Below the pieces are notes generated by a model. That model made no database searches. It worked only from the letters and a program-made list of their open reading frames with translations, and was not told where the DNA came from. Positions 1-8,437 of a DNA stretch of 64,000 nt are shown in pieces (positions within the stretch are counted from its first letter, which is position 1; each line of letters begins with the position of its first letter). Made by a program: the position numbers and the translations under genes. Location of the stretch: the NCBI GenBank assembly GCA_002798195.1, contig NWQM01000016.1, forward strand, positions 124,001-188,000, given 5' to 3'. The stretch is from Lysobacteraceae bacterium NML03-0222 (GTDB lineage Bacteria > Pseudomonadota > Gammaproteobacteria > Xanthomonadales > Xanthomonadaceae).

Positions 1-163
1 TGCTGCCGGCATAGGGCAGCATCACGTACAAAAACGGCGCCGAGACATCCGGCATCGCTTCCAGCGGCAGGCGCACGGCGGCAATCAGCCCGACCACCAC
101 CATCGACACGAACAGCATGATGGTGGTCACCGGGCGGCGGATGCTGAGCCGGGCCATGCTCAT
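1..163 (-). CDS. RND efflux permease, N-terminal fragment cut by the window edge
   Basis: The 54 visible residues begin MSMARLSIRRPVTT, then a hydrophobic segment (about residues 14-32) and LEAMPDVSAPFLYV. This is the usual amino-terminal layout of an AcrB/HAE-type inner-membrane RND permease: first membrane helix, then the start of the periplasmic porter domain. The ATG at 163 overlaps the stop of the preceding permease gene (ATGA), so the two are translationally coupled, as in pumps where one adaptor serves two different permeases (MdtABC type). The rest lies outside the window, so the proton-relay residues and substrate cannot be judged. Confidence 0.85.
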   Translation of the reverse strand, partial: MSMARLSIRRPVTTIMLFVSMVVVGLIAAVRLPLEAMPDVSAPFLYVMLPYAGS

Positions 164-3100
164 GAGGCGCCTCCTTCCGTCTCAAACGCGTCCGACAGGG
201 CACGGTTTTCCGCATGCTCGCGCTGCGCGCGCGCGGCGTAATCGGCATCGGATTTGCGATCGAGCAGGTCATACATCACCGGGATGACCAGCAGCGTCAG
301 CAAGGTGGAGACAATCAGCCCGCCAATCACGGTGATGGCCATCGGGCTGCGTACTTCCGCGCCCTCACCCATGGCCAGAGCCAGCGGCAGGAAGCCAAAC
401 AGGGTGCAGGCGCTGGTCATGACAATCGGCCGCAGGCGCGAGCGCGCGCCCTCCAGCAACGCTTGGCGCTTGGGCAGCCCGGCAATGCGCAACTGGTTGA
501 CCCGGTCCACCAGGATGATGGCGTTTTTGGTGACCAGCCCGACCAGCAGAATCAGGCCGATGAATACCACCACCGAAACCGCATGGCCGGTGAGGAACAA
601 TGCCAGCACTGCGCCCACCAGCGCCAGCGGGATGGTGAACAAAATCACGAACGGATGCAGCAGCGACTCAAACTGCGAGGCCATCACCAGATACACCAGA
701 AATACCGCCAGTGCGAAGGCAAACAGCAGCGAGCGCAGCGAGCCTTCCAGTTCCTCGCCCTGGCCGCCAATGGCAAGAGCGATGTCTGCACCCAGCGGCT
801 TTTCGGCCACCATGCGCTGTACCTCGGCCATCGCCGTGCCCAGGTCGATGCCGTGCAAATTGGCCGAGACTAGCGCAACCCGTGCCTGGTCGGCGCGATG
901 GATTTCCGAAGGCCCCTGACCTGCCTCCACTTCCGCCACCGCAGAGAGCCGCAGTGGCGTGCCGCTGCCGATATTCACCAGCAGGTTGCGGATATCCTCA
1001 ACGCTGCTGCGCTGGCCTTGCTCGGCACGCACGCGCACATCAATCTGCCGCTCGCGCAGGTGATAGCGGGTGGCGACTTCACCGCGTATCTGCTTGACCA
1101 CCGCATCGGCAATCTGCCGGGTGGTCAGCCCCAGTGCCGCGGCACGACTCTGGTCAAAATGTATCCGCACTTCCGGCCAGCCCTGCTCCACCGTGGTTTT
1201 GACATCGGTGTAATGCGGATGCGCACGCAGGCGCTCGGCCAAATCCCGTCCGGCCGCTTCCACGCTCTCAAGACTGCTGCCGGAGATTTCGATTTCCAGT
1301 GGCGCGGCCAGTGCAAACAGTTCCGGGCGGCTGAAATCAACCGCCACGTCTTTCTGCCCGGCAAGGCTTTGCCGCAGACGCTCGCTCAAACGGCTCTCCA
1401 GCGCTGCACTGCCACCGTTTTCCATCACAATGCTGAGCTTAGCAATGTTCTCGCCGCTGTCGGCGGGATTGGCATCGAGCCGCGTGCCACTGCCACTGAC
1501 CCCGTACAGCGCACGCACGCCCTCGGCTTTGCCATGTTCGGCCTGCAAGCGCTGCAACAGCGCATCGGTTTCGCGCAGCGGCGTGCCCGGCGGCAGTTTC
1601 ACCGTCATTTCAAAGCGCTCTTGCGCCAGTTGCGGAATCAGGTCGGTGCCCAGGCGCGGCAGCATCCACATGCTGATGGCAAAGGCGATGGCGGCCAGCA
1701 ACAGCACCTTGCCGGGATGGGCCAAAGCCTTGGGCAGCAATTGCAGATAGCCGTTTTCTGCGCGTGCATAGGGGCGCATCGCCAAATCGCTGGCGCGCTG
1801 CATGATGGGCGATAGCAGCCGCACGATGAGCCGCCATGCGCGTACCCACATCCAGGCAAAGGCATAGGCCAGCGCCGGAATCAGCCCCTTGATGCCGCGC
1901 CCGGCGAGCACCAACGGCTTGCGCCAACCGCGTACTTCGCGCTGTTCGGCAGGCGGCAATGGCTCGTCCGGAAATTCCAGCGGTGCACGCGCCTTGAGCG
2001 AGGAGAGCATCGGTATCAGCGTCATCGACACCACCAGCGAAACGGCGATGGCAATCGCCACGGTCAACGCCTGGTCGCGGAACAATTGCCCGGCGATGCC
2101 TTCGACAAACACCAGCGGCAAAAACACCGCGATGGTGGTGAGTGTGGACGCCACCACGGCCAGGCTGACCTCGCGGGTGCCGGCTATCGCCGCCTGCAAT
2201 ACGCCAAGGCCGCGCTCGCGCGCCTTGGCGATGGATTCGAGCACCACGATGGAATCGTCCACCACCAGCCCGGTGGCCAGCGCCAGCCCACCCAGCGACA
2301 TCACGTTCAGGCTCAAATCCAGCTGCCCCATGAAAAAGAAGGTGGTGATGATGGACACCGGCAGCGACAGCGAAATCACGAAGGTGCTCCAGCCATCGCG
2401 CAGGAACAGAAAAATCACCAGCACTGCCAGCGCACCGCCGAGCAGCGCATCAAACTTGACATCGGCGATGGCGTTACGGATGAAGCCGGACTGATCCTCA
2501 ATGATGGCCAGACTGACATCCTGGGGCAGTTGTTTGCGGATGACAGCCAGCGCCTTTTCGATTTCATCGGCAGTGGCCACGGTATTGGCATCGCCCTCTT
2601 TGTAGATGGCAAGCTCCACCGCCTCTTGACCGCCCAAGCGGATAATCGCCTCACGCTCCTTGTAGCCCTGCGTGACCTGTGCCACGTCTTTCAGCCGTAC
2701 CGGCAGGCCACCACCGGGCGCGGCCTGGCTGCCGCCGGTGGCCGATTGCACCGAAGCGGCTGCCGACATCGCGGCAGCATCACCACTGGCCGCAGCCACG
2801 CGCGCCATTTGCGCCGCGGCGCTTTCGGCCTCGCCCCCGCCACTGCGCTGGCTGGTCAGGAGCAGGCTTTCAATATCTTCCACCGTGGCGAACTGGTTGA
2901 CGGTGCGCACCAGCCAACGCTGGCTGCCATCTTCCAGCCGGCCGCCGGAAAGATTGACGTTTTCCTGTTGCAGGCGGCTGATGACCGTTTCCAGCGGAAT
3001 ATTGAGCGCGGCCAGCCGCTGCGGGTCGATATCCACGCGAATTTCATCTTCCAGCCCCCCGGCAACCTTGACCGAAGCCACGCCCGGCACGGTTTCGAGC

Positions 3101-3609
3101 TTGCGCTTCAAGTCATCATCGGCATAGCGGCGCAGCCGCGGCAGGCTGCCGCCTGCTTCGCTACTGGAAATCACCAGGCGCATGATTGGCGCAGTGGACG
3201 GATTGAAGTGCAGCAGCGTCGGTGGTTTGGCCTCCAACGGCAGTTGCAGCGCTTCCATCTTGTCACGCACTTCCAGGCTGGCCTTGTCCATGTCGGTGCC
3301 CCAGGCAAAGGCCAGCACCACATCGCTCTGGCCTGTGCGGGAGACGGATTTGAGCTTGCGCAGGCCGCGCGCCACCCCCACGGCTTCTTCCACCGGCCGG
3401 GTAATCAGGGTTTCGATTTCCGCAGGCGCCGCGCCAGTGTATTCGGTGCGAATAGTGAGCGTGGGATAGCTCAAATCCGGCAACAGGTTGACCTTGAGGC
3501 CGCTCAGGGCAATCAGACCAAACAACACCAGCGTCAGGGTCGCCATCAGCACGGTGACCCGGCGACGGGTGGAAAATTCCACCCAGTCAAAACCGCTTGC
3601 CATTTTCAT
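160..3609 (-). CDS. RND multidrug-type efflux permease
   Basis: A 1149-residue protein with the full RND length. It has an N-terminal membrane helix (about residues 18-37), the NLLPDLSYPT segment that opens the porter domain, two large periplasmic loops and two clusters of membrane helices, ending with RPIVMTSACTLFGFLPLA and a last helix near the C-terminus. It should work as a proton-driven trimer in the inner membrane, with the adaptor encoded just upstream and an outer-membrane channel not seen here. The ATG at 3609 is chosen because GGAGG lies 6 nt before it; the open frame continues 25 codons further but runs into the adaptor gene. Odd point: about residues 255-298 form an Ala/Ser/Gly-rich insertion inside the first periplasmic loop. 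The substrate cannot be told from sequence. Confidence 0.93.
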   Translation of the reverse strand: MKMASGFDWVEFSTRRRVTVLMATLTLVLFGLIALSGLKVNLLPDLSYPTLTIRTEYTGAAPAEIETLITRPVEEAVGVARGLRKLKSVSRTGQSDVVLAFAWGTDMDKASLEVRDKMEALQLPLEAKPPTLLHFNPSTAPIMRLVISSSEAGGSLPRLRRYADDDLKRKLETVPGVASVKVAGGLEDEIRVDIDPQRLAALNIPLETVISRLQQENVNLSGGRLEDGSQRWLVRTVNQFATVEDIESLLLTSQRSGGGEAESAAAQMARVAAASGDAAAMSAAASVQSATGGSQAAPGGGLPVRLKDVAQVTQGYKEREAIIRLGGQEAVELAIYKEGDANTVATADEIEKALAVIRKQLPQDVSLAIIEDQSGFIRNAIADVKFDALLGGALAVLVIFLFLRDGWSTFVISLSLPVSIITTFFFMGQLDLSLNVMSLGGLALATGLVVDDSIVVLESIAKARERGLGVLQAAIAGTREVSLAVVASTLTTIAVFLPLVFVEGIAGQLFRDQALTVAIAIAVSLVVSMTLIPMLSSLKARAPLEFPDEPLPPAEQREVRGWRKPLVLAGRGIKGLIPALAYAFAWMWVRAWRLIVRLLSPIMQRASDLAMRPYARAENGYLQLLPKALAHPGKVLLLAAIAFAISMWMLPRLGTDLIPQLAQERFEMTVKLPPGTPLRETDALLQRLQAEHGKAEGVRALYGVSGSGTRLDANPADSGENIAKLSIVMENGGSAALESRLSERLRQSLAGQKDVAVDFSRPELFALAAPLEIEISGSSLESVEAAGRDLAERLRAHPHYTDVKTTVEQGWPEVRIHFDQSRAAALGLTTRQIADAVVKQIRGEVATRYHLRERQIDVRVRAEQGQRSSVEDIRNLLVNIGSGTPLRLSAVAEVEAGQGPSEIHRADQARVALVSANLHGIDLGTAMAEVQRMVAEKPLGADIALAIGGQGEELEGSLRSLLFAFALAVFLVYLVMASQFESLLHPFVILFTIPLALVGAVLALFLTGHAVSVVVFIGLILLVGLVTKNAIILVDRVNQLRIAGLPKRQALLEGARSRLRPIVMTSACTLFGFLPLALAMGEGAEVRSPMAITVIGGLIVSTLLTLLVIPVMYDLLDRKSDADYAARAQREHAENRALSDAFETEGGAS

Positions 3610-3622
3610 GCCGTGCCTCCGC

Positions 3623-4747
3623 TTAGTTATTGGCAGGCTGGGCAGGCGCCGAGGTTTCAGCCTTGGGCGCAGTCGTCGTACCAATCACCTGCACCGGGCT
3701 GCCTTCGCGCAGTGCGCTCTTGCCGGCAATCACCACCTGATCGCCCACAGCCAGGCCCTTGCGCACTTCCAGATAGCCATCTTCGCTGTGGCCGGTTTCA
3801 ATCACCACGCGCTCGGCCTTGCCATCGCGCACCACATATACGCTGGCCTCGCCGCTTTCATCCAGCAACGCACTGCGCGGAATCGCCGGCACCTGCAGGC
3901 GCTGCTCGTACTGGATGGACAGCCGCCCGAACATCCCCGGTTGCAGGCTGCCCTCACCGGCAAAACCGGCAATCACCCGGAAGGTGCCGCTGCCTGCGTC
4001 CACCACCGGCGCGATGCGCTCCACCTGCCCGGTAAAACTGCGCCCGGGCAGTGCGTCCACGTGCAATACCACCAGCTGGCCTTGCTTGATGCGGTCAATC
4101 TCGCGCTCGGGCACATTCAGTGTGGCTTCCAGCCGCGAGGTATCGACAATGCGGAACACCGGCGAGTTGATTTGCACGAAGTTGCCGGGCTTGATCGACT
4201 TGCTGGCAATCACCCCGGAAATCGGCGCCTGCACCGTGGTGTAGGACAGCTCCAGCCGCGCCATCTGGTTGGCGGCGCGGGCGTTCTGCAAATCAAAGCG
4301 CAATTGGTCGACATCATTGGCACTGACCAATTGCTGCTCGGCCAGTTGCGCCGCGCGGCGGTAATTGGCCTCCAACTTGGCCACCTGAGCATTGGTTTGC
4401 GCCACCTGCAGGCTGGCACGCGCGCCATCGAGGCGTGCCAACGGCTGCCCGGCACGCACGGCCTGGCCTTCCTCGGCCAATACCTGCAAAGCCACGCCAG
4501 AAGTCTTGGCCGCCACCTGCGCCTCGGCACGCGCCTCCAGCGCGGCCGTGCCGACATGGCTGGCACTCAGGTTGCGGCGCGCCACCGTGGCCGTTTCCAC
4601 CACCACAGCCTCGGTTTTTGTTTCGGCTTCACCATCCTTGTTGCCCTCTGCCGAAGGCCCTTGCGAACAAGCCGCAAGCGCCAGTGACAGGGCAACGCTC
4701 AAAGCCAAAAGACTCGGATGAGAAATACGCTTGCGAAAGGCTGGCAT
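3623..4747 (-). CDS. RND efflux periplasmic adaptor (membrane fusion lipoprotein)
   Basis: A 374-residue HlyD/AcrA-family adaptor. The N-terminus is a lipoprotein signal with lipobox LAAC (Cys27), so it should be anchored by lipid and sit in the periplasm bridging permease and outer-membrane channel. The biotinyl-lipoyl-like halves are visible as AAKTSGVALQVLAEEGQAV and QAPISGVIASKSIKPGNFV, flanking a helical hairpin of about 80 residues (VAQTNAQVAKLEANYRRA onward). Beta-barrel and membrane-proximal domains follow. It is the first gene of the adaptor-permease-permease operon, 13 bp from the first permease. Upstream there are only 89 bp before a proline-rich gene on the same strand. Confidence 0.93.
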   Translation of the reverse strand: MPAFRKRISHPSLLALSVALSLALAACSQGPSAEGNKDGEAETKTEAVVVETATVARRNLSASHVGTAALEARAEAQVAAKTSGVALQVLAEEGQAVRAGQPLARLDGARASLQVAQTNAQVAKLEANYRRAAQLAEQQLVSANDVDQLRFDLQNARAANQMARLELSYTTVQAPISGVIASKSIKPGNFVQINSPVFRIVDTSRLEATLNVPEREIDRIKQGQLVVLHVDALPGRSFTGQVERIAPVVDAGSGTFRVIAGFAGEGSLQPGMFGRLSIQYEQRLQVPAIPRSALLDESGEASVYVVRDGKAERVVIETGHSEDGYLEVRKGLAVGDQVVIAGKSALREGSPVQVIGTTTAPKAETSAPAQPANN

Positions 4748-4836
4748 AGGAAAACTCGGCTGTGATGCTCTTGGGTGTTGTACAAGAGTAAATCACCTTT
4801 ACCCGCTGCAGACAGGTGCCAAAGGTCATGCCCTGC

Positions 4837-6480
4837 TCATGACTTGGGCTGCAGGGCATCCTGGTCTTCAAACAGCTCCGGTTTGAACGGCACTTCCGGC
4901 GGTTTGCGCGCGCGTGCAGGTTGGTCGAATACGCCATCCTTGCCGGGCACAGGCAGACAGCCGCCAATCGCCTGCAAGCTGGAAATCACGCATTCCAGCT
5001 CCAGCGTGGTGCCGGGAATCGGAATGCGGATGGACTTCACCCCACGCCTTACCCATTCTTGCAGCAAGGTTTCCGGTGGCCGCCAGATGCCATCGAACAT
5101 GGTGCCGCGAGTATCCATGCCGGGACGGCGCAGCCATGTGCCTTCGCGGTTTGGATCGGGAAAACGCGGCTTGAAACTGTCATCAGCCAGCCGCGGACGA
5201 CCATCGGCATCGAAAAGCCCGCCGCCCTGCCTGCCACCTGCGCCTTGTTCGCCACCTCGCGTCTGCCCGGCACGGTTTTGCGCCGCGATGCCCCAATCGT
5301 CACCACGCCGGGGCTCTGGCCAAGCGCCGTTCACCGCAGCGCGTTGCGGCCCGACACCCGCCTGTGCCACGCTTTGCCCCGGCTGTGGCGATTTCCCCTG
5401 TGCAGCGGGCAACCCGGCAGGACGGGGGGCTGTCGCGGCGCTTGCTGCCGCTGTCAGAGAATTGCGGGTCTGGCTGTCAGGTGCTTGGCTGCTTTCTGCC
5501 TGCCCTGTCGGCAAAGCAGGCAAGGGACGCTGCCCCGGCTCGCGCACCGCAATCTGTGGCGCAGCGCTGCCCATGTCCAGCACCGGCATATCGATTGGCG
5601 GCATGGGCATAGGCTCGGGGATGGCGCTTTCGGCAGGCATCGCGGCAACGCGTGGCACGGGCGCTACAGCGGCATTGGTGATATTGATGGCGCGCACCTC
5701 GGGCAATGGTGCAGGCAATGCCCGCTCTTGCGGCAGACTGGGGCTGCGCAGCTGCGGGCTCGCCGTGGGCATGGTCAGCAGTGGACGCGGTGGCGGCAAT
5801 TGAAAATTATCAGGCGCTGGCTGCGGGGCGGCGGTCACCTGCAATGGCTGTGGCTCAGGCAAGGGCTGCGCGGCCAGCTGTGGTTGCGATATTTGCGGCA
5901 AATTCATGCGGGCAATCGCTGCGGCGGGTACATCGTGCACGATTTCCTGCACTGTGGCCTGATTTTGCCGGGTCGCCACCTGCGTTGCGCTGCGCTGGGT
6001 ATCGGTACTGGCCGGCATGGCCAAATCGCCATCAGCCGCCTGCTGCCCACCGCCCGCCTCGCTTGGCGTACCAAAGCCGGTGATGCGGATACGCATGCTT
6101 TCTTCCTCTGGCTCGGCACGTGTGCCCAGGCGCAGATACAGCGATGCCAGCATGAACAGCACAAAAAACAGATTGACCAGCAGACTGATTGCCATGCCGA
6201 CCAAACGTTGCGCTGTTGGTGTACGGTTGCGCGCATCCCAGCCCACATCCAGCAAACCACGCCAACGCTGCCAGCGCGTCAGGGCAGGCGGTGGCGGCTC
6301 ATGCTGCCAAGCGCCGGGCAGATTGGGGCGTGATGCCAAAATCGCCAGCATCTGCGCGCAATCAGGCGCAGGTGCTGCAGGAAAGTTGCCGCCCTTGGCC
6401 AGATAGGCCTGCCAGCTCTGCTCGCGCACCGCTTCGTTATCGGTGCGTGCGCTCGGAGAATGCGGCAGGCGGCGCGTCAT
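4837..6480 (-). CDS. Proline-rich single-pass membrane protein ('transmembrane repetitive protein' type)
   Basis: A 547-residue protein with a cytoplasmic N-terminus of about 90 residues, one strong membrane helix (about residues 93-116, AISLLVNLFFVLFMLASLYL) and a long low-complexity Pro/Gln/Ala-rich stretch (about 130-380). A folded C-terminus of about 150 residues carries two cysteines (LECVISSLQAIGGC). The layout resembles TonB-like periplasm-spanning proteins but no TonB C-terminal motif is seen. From memory, Xanthomonadaceae genomes carry a similarly built 'transmembrane repetitive protein' beside nfuA, which matches the neighbour here; this recollection was not checked. The gene starts 12 bp after nfuA and is probably cotranscribed. 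Function is unknown. Confidence 0.7.
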   Translation of the reverse strand: MTRRLPHSPSARTDNEAVREQSWQAYLAKGGNFPAAPAPDCAQMLAILASRPNLPGAWQHEPPPPALTRWQRWRGLLDVGWDARNRTPTAQRLVGMAISLLVNLFFVLFMLASLYLRLGTRAEPEEESMRIRITGFGTPSEAGGGQQAADGDLAMPASTDTQRSATQVATRQNQATVQEIVHDVPAAAIARMNLPQISQPQLAAQPLPEPQPLQVTAAPQPAPDNFQLPPPRPLLTMPTASPQLRSPSLPQERALPAPLPEVRAINITNAAVAPVPRVAAMPAESAIPEPMPMPPIDMPVLDMGSAAPQIAVREPGQRPLPALPTGQAESSQAPDSQTRNSLTAAASAATAPRPAGLPAAQGKSPQPGQSVAQAGVGPQRAAVNGAWPEPRRGDDWGIAAQNRAGQTRGGEQGAGGRQGGGLFDADGRPRLADDSFKPRFPDPNREGTWLRRPGMDTRGTMFDGIWRPPETLLQEWVRRGVKSIRIPIPGTTLELECVISSLQAIGGCLPVPGKDGVFDQPARARKPPEVPFKPELFEDQDALQPKS

Positions 6481-6492
6481 CGGGCGGTCAAA

Positions 6493-7080
6493 TCAGCTGC
6501 GGGGTGCGTAGGGCGCAGCGCCACTGGCGTGATCGGTGGCATCGCGCACCGCCGTGACCCCCGGCACCTTTTCCAGCAAGGTCTTTTCAATCCCTTGCTT
6601 GAGGGTGATATCGGCCATGCCGCAGCCATGACAGCCGCCGCCAAAGCGCAGTACCACCACGCCCTCGGCCGTGACCTCTTCCACGCGCACATTGCCACGG
6701 TGCATCGCCAGTTGCGGGTTGATTTCGTGCTCCACCACCCACATCACCCGCTCCACCAACGAGGCATCGGCTTGCGGCGCCTTGCCCTTGATATTGGGGG
6801 CACGGATTTGCAGTTGGCCGCCAGTGGCACGTGGCTCATAGTCGATGCGCGCGCCATCGAGTGCGCTGGCGCTGGCGGCATCCACCCAAAGGGTGAAGCC
6901 TTCGCAATCAATCGCCCATTCATCACCATTGAGGTCATCGGGGCCGGCAAACTCCAGTTGTACATCTGCCTGCGGTGTGCCCGGGTTGACCGCCGACAGG
7001 CGCACCCCCAAGTCAGGCAGCGCCTCTTTGGCAAGAATTTTGCGGAAATGGTTCTGTGCAGATTCAGTGATATCGATCAT
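6493..7080 (-). CDS. nfuA: Fe-S cluster carrier protein NfuA
   Basis: A 195-residue protein with the two NfuA domains. The N-terminal A-type-like (degenerate HesB/IscA) domain begins IDITESAQNHFRKIL, and the C-terminal NifU-like domain has the CxxC pair GGCHGCGMAD (Cys150 and Cys153). In the family these cysteines bridge two subunits to hold a [4Fe-4S] cluster for delivery to apo-enzymes in the cytoplasm. Length and domain order match E. coli NfuA (191 residues). It is divergent from the dehydratase gene at 7133, with 52 bp between them holding both promoters. The proline-rich membrane protein gene follows 12 bp downstream. Confidence 0.95.
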   Translation of the reverse strand: MIDITESAQNHFRKILAKEALPDLGVRLSAVNPGTPQADVQLEFAGPDDLNGDEWAIDCEGFTLWVDAASASALDGARIDYEPRATGGQLQIRAPNIKGKAPQADASLVERVMWVVEHEINPQLAMHRGNVRVEEVTAEGVVVLRFGGGCHGCGMADITLKQGIEKTLLEKVPGVTAVRDATDHASGAAPYAPRS

Positions 7081-7132
7081 GCGGTTATTCTATCGGCCTT
7101 CCGCTGAGCAGAAACTGTTTTTGAAAGACCAC

Positions 7133-7474
7133 ATGAACGACCTGATTCCCCTTGCCCAAGCCCATTGCGACCCCAAACACGGCCAGGAACATCGCCTGAG
7201 CGAGGCCAGTATCCGCGAGCTGATGCCGCAGTTGCCGGGCTGGGAAATCATCGAAAACGGCCATGTGCTCGCCAAGACTTTCCACTTTGCCGACTATTAC
7301 CGCACCATGAGCTTTGTCAACGCGCTGGCGCATATGGCTCACCGCGAAGATCATCACCCCGACCTTTCGGTGCATTACAACCGCTGCGTGGTGCATTACT
7401 CCACCCACGATGTCGGTGGCCTTTCCGAAAACGACTTCATTTGTGCGGCCAAAGCCGAGGCGCTTTCACAGTAA
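7133..7474 (+). CDS. phhB: Pterin-4a-carbinolamine dehydratase
   Basis: A 113-residue protein with the family signature EDHHPDLSVHYNRCVVHYS followed by THDVGGLSENDF. The enzyme removes water from 4a-hydroxytetrahydrobiopterin, regenerating the pterin cofactor of aromatic amino acid hydroxylases in the cytosol. The ATG at 7133 is used because it gives the normal family length and starts just before the conserved region; the frame is open much further upstream but that part is antisense to nfuA. No phenylalanine hydroxylase gene is next to it. It converges with the small membrane protein gene at 7677, with a strong hairpin between. Confidence 0.93.
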   Translation: MNDLIPLAQAHCDPKHGQEHRLSEASIRELMPQLPGWEIIENGHVLAKTFHFADYYRTMSFVNALAHMAHREDHHPDLSVHYNRCVVHYSTHDVGGLSENDFICAAKAEALSQ

Positions 7475-7487
7475 TTGCCGCACCCGA

Positions 7488-7511
7488 CGAAAGCGCCACC
7501 GGGCGCTTTCG
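7488..7511. terminator. Hairpin between convergent genes, possible bidirectional terminator
   Basis: A perfect 10-bp stem (CGAAAGCGCC / GGCGCTTTCG) with a 4-nt loop lies 13 bp after the phhB stop and 13 bp beyond the stop of the small membrane protein gene on the other strand. The position and symmetry suggest a shared terminator. Neither strand shows a run of T after the stem, so intrinsic termination is not certain. Confidence 0.5.
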
Positions 7512-7524
7512 CTGCACGGCTTGT

Positions 7525-7677
7525 TCAGGGCAGCGGCCAGCCAAACACGCTGGCAAAGAAAAAATAGGCCATGCCCGCCAGTAACAGCCACAGGCTGATT
7601 TTCAGCACCATACTGACCACTTTGACCGCCATCCATAGCATTGCGATGGCGAGCAGGAGCCAAATCCATTCGCTCAT
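7525..7677 (-). CDS. Small membrane protein of 50 residues
   Basis: The product starts MSEWIWLLLAIAMLWMAVKV and continues with a second hydrophobic stretch (KISLWLLLAGMAYFFFASVF) before ending WPLP. It is almost entirely hydrophobic and probably makes two short membrane passes. Its ATG (7677) overlaps the trhO stop as ATGA, which points to translational coupling and a real gene in the same operon. No family is recognised and no function is proposed. Confidence 0.7.
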   Translation of the reverse strand: MSEWIWLLLAIAMLWMAVKVVSMVLKISLWLLLAGMAYFFFASVFGWPLP

Positions 7678-8435
7678 GGCTGCCGTGGCGGCGCAGCCAC
7701 CGGCTCATCGCGCAGCGGCTTGAGCTCCGGGTCAAGGGCAACGCGCTCATCGAACACGAAGCAGCCGCCCTGATAGCCGAAGCCGCCGACTTCTTCAAAA
7801 TATTTCAGGATGCCGCCTTCGAGCTGCAGCACGTTATCGAGGCCTATCTGATTCATCCACGGCGCGGCTTTTTCGCAGCGGATGCCGCCGGTGCAAAAAC
7901 TCACCACGGTGGCATCCTGCAACTGCTCGCGGATGGCCTCCACCGCTTCGGGCAAGTCGTTGAAGTTGTCGATCGGCAAGGTCAGCGCATTGGCAAAGGT
8001 GCCGTAGCGGATTTCTTCGCGGTTGCGGGTATCGAGCAGCAGCAGCGGTTTGCCGGCATCGTCATGACCGTTCTCAATCCAGCGCGCCAGCGTTTTGGCC
8101 TGCACATCCGGGGCACGGTTTTCCCCCACGCCCGCCGGGCGGCCTGCAAATGGCACGATTTCGCGCTTTTGCTTGATTTTCAGCCGGGCAAAGGGCACAT
8201 GCTGGCTCCAGCTTTCCTTGGCAGTGACTGCCGCAAAGCGTGCGTCCTGGCGCAGCCAGTCCAGAAAGCCGCGCACCTGATCAGGTGCGCCTGCAAGAAA
8301 CATGTTGATGCCCTCGCCTGCCACCAGAATGGTGCCGCGCAACTCATGCGACTGGCAGGCGCTGCGAAGTGTTGCCGCAAGCGCGGCCACATCATCAATC
8401 GGCACGAAGTGATAGGCGGCAATATTCAGAATCAC
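7674..8435 (-). CDS. trhO: tRNA uridine(34) hydroxylase, rhodanese family
   Basis: A 253-residue member of the YceA/TrhO family. The N-terminal ferredoxin-like part includes ILVAGEGINMFLAG. The C-terminal rhodanese domain has the active-site loop SFCTGGIRCEKA with Cys181 (catalytic position) and Cys187. In the family the enzyme makes 5-hydroxyuridine at the wobble position of tRNA. It is shorter than E. coli TrhO (350 residues) because it ends soon after the rhodanese domain. The start is GTG at 8435, two bases after the stop of the aminopeptidase gene. The stop overlaps the start of the 50-residue membrane protein, so three genes form one operon. Confidence 0.92.
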   Translation of the reverse strand: MILNIAAYHFVPIDDVAALAATLRSACQSHELRGTILVAGEGINMFLAGAPDQVRGFLDWLRQDARFAAVTAKESWSQHVPFARLKIKQKREIVPFAGRPAGVGENRAPDVQAKTLARWIENGHDDAGKPLLLLDTRNREEIRYGTFANALTLPIDNFNDLPEAVEAIREQLQDATVVSFCTGGIRCEKAAPWMNQIGLDNVLQLEGGILKYFEEVGGFGYQGGCFVFDERVALDPELKPLRDEPVAAPPRQP

Positions 8436-8437
8436 GC

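Noticed and set aside
2086..4035. Long rightward open frame of 649 codons
   Set aside because: It is antisense to the RND permease and adaptor genes, His/Gln-rich with no recognisable domain, and is a codon-bias shadow typical of GC-rich genes.
4921..6333. 470-codon rightward open frame
   Set aside because: It is antisense to the proline-rich membrane protein; composition is Arg/Cys/His-rich and nonsensical, with no ribosome site.
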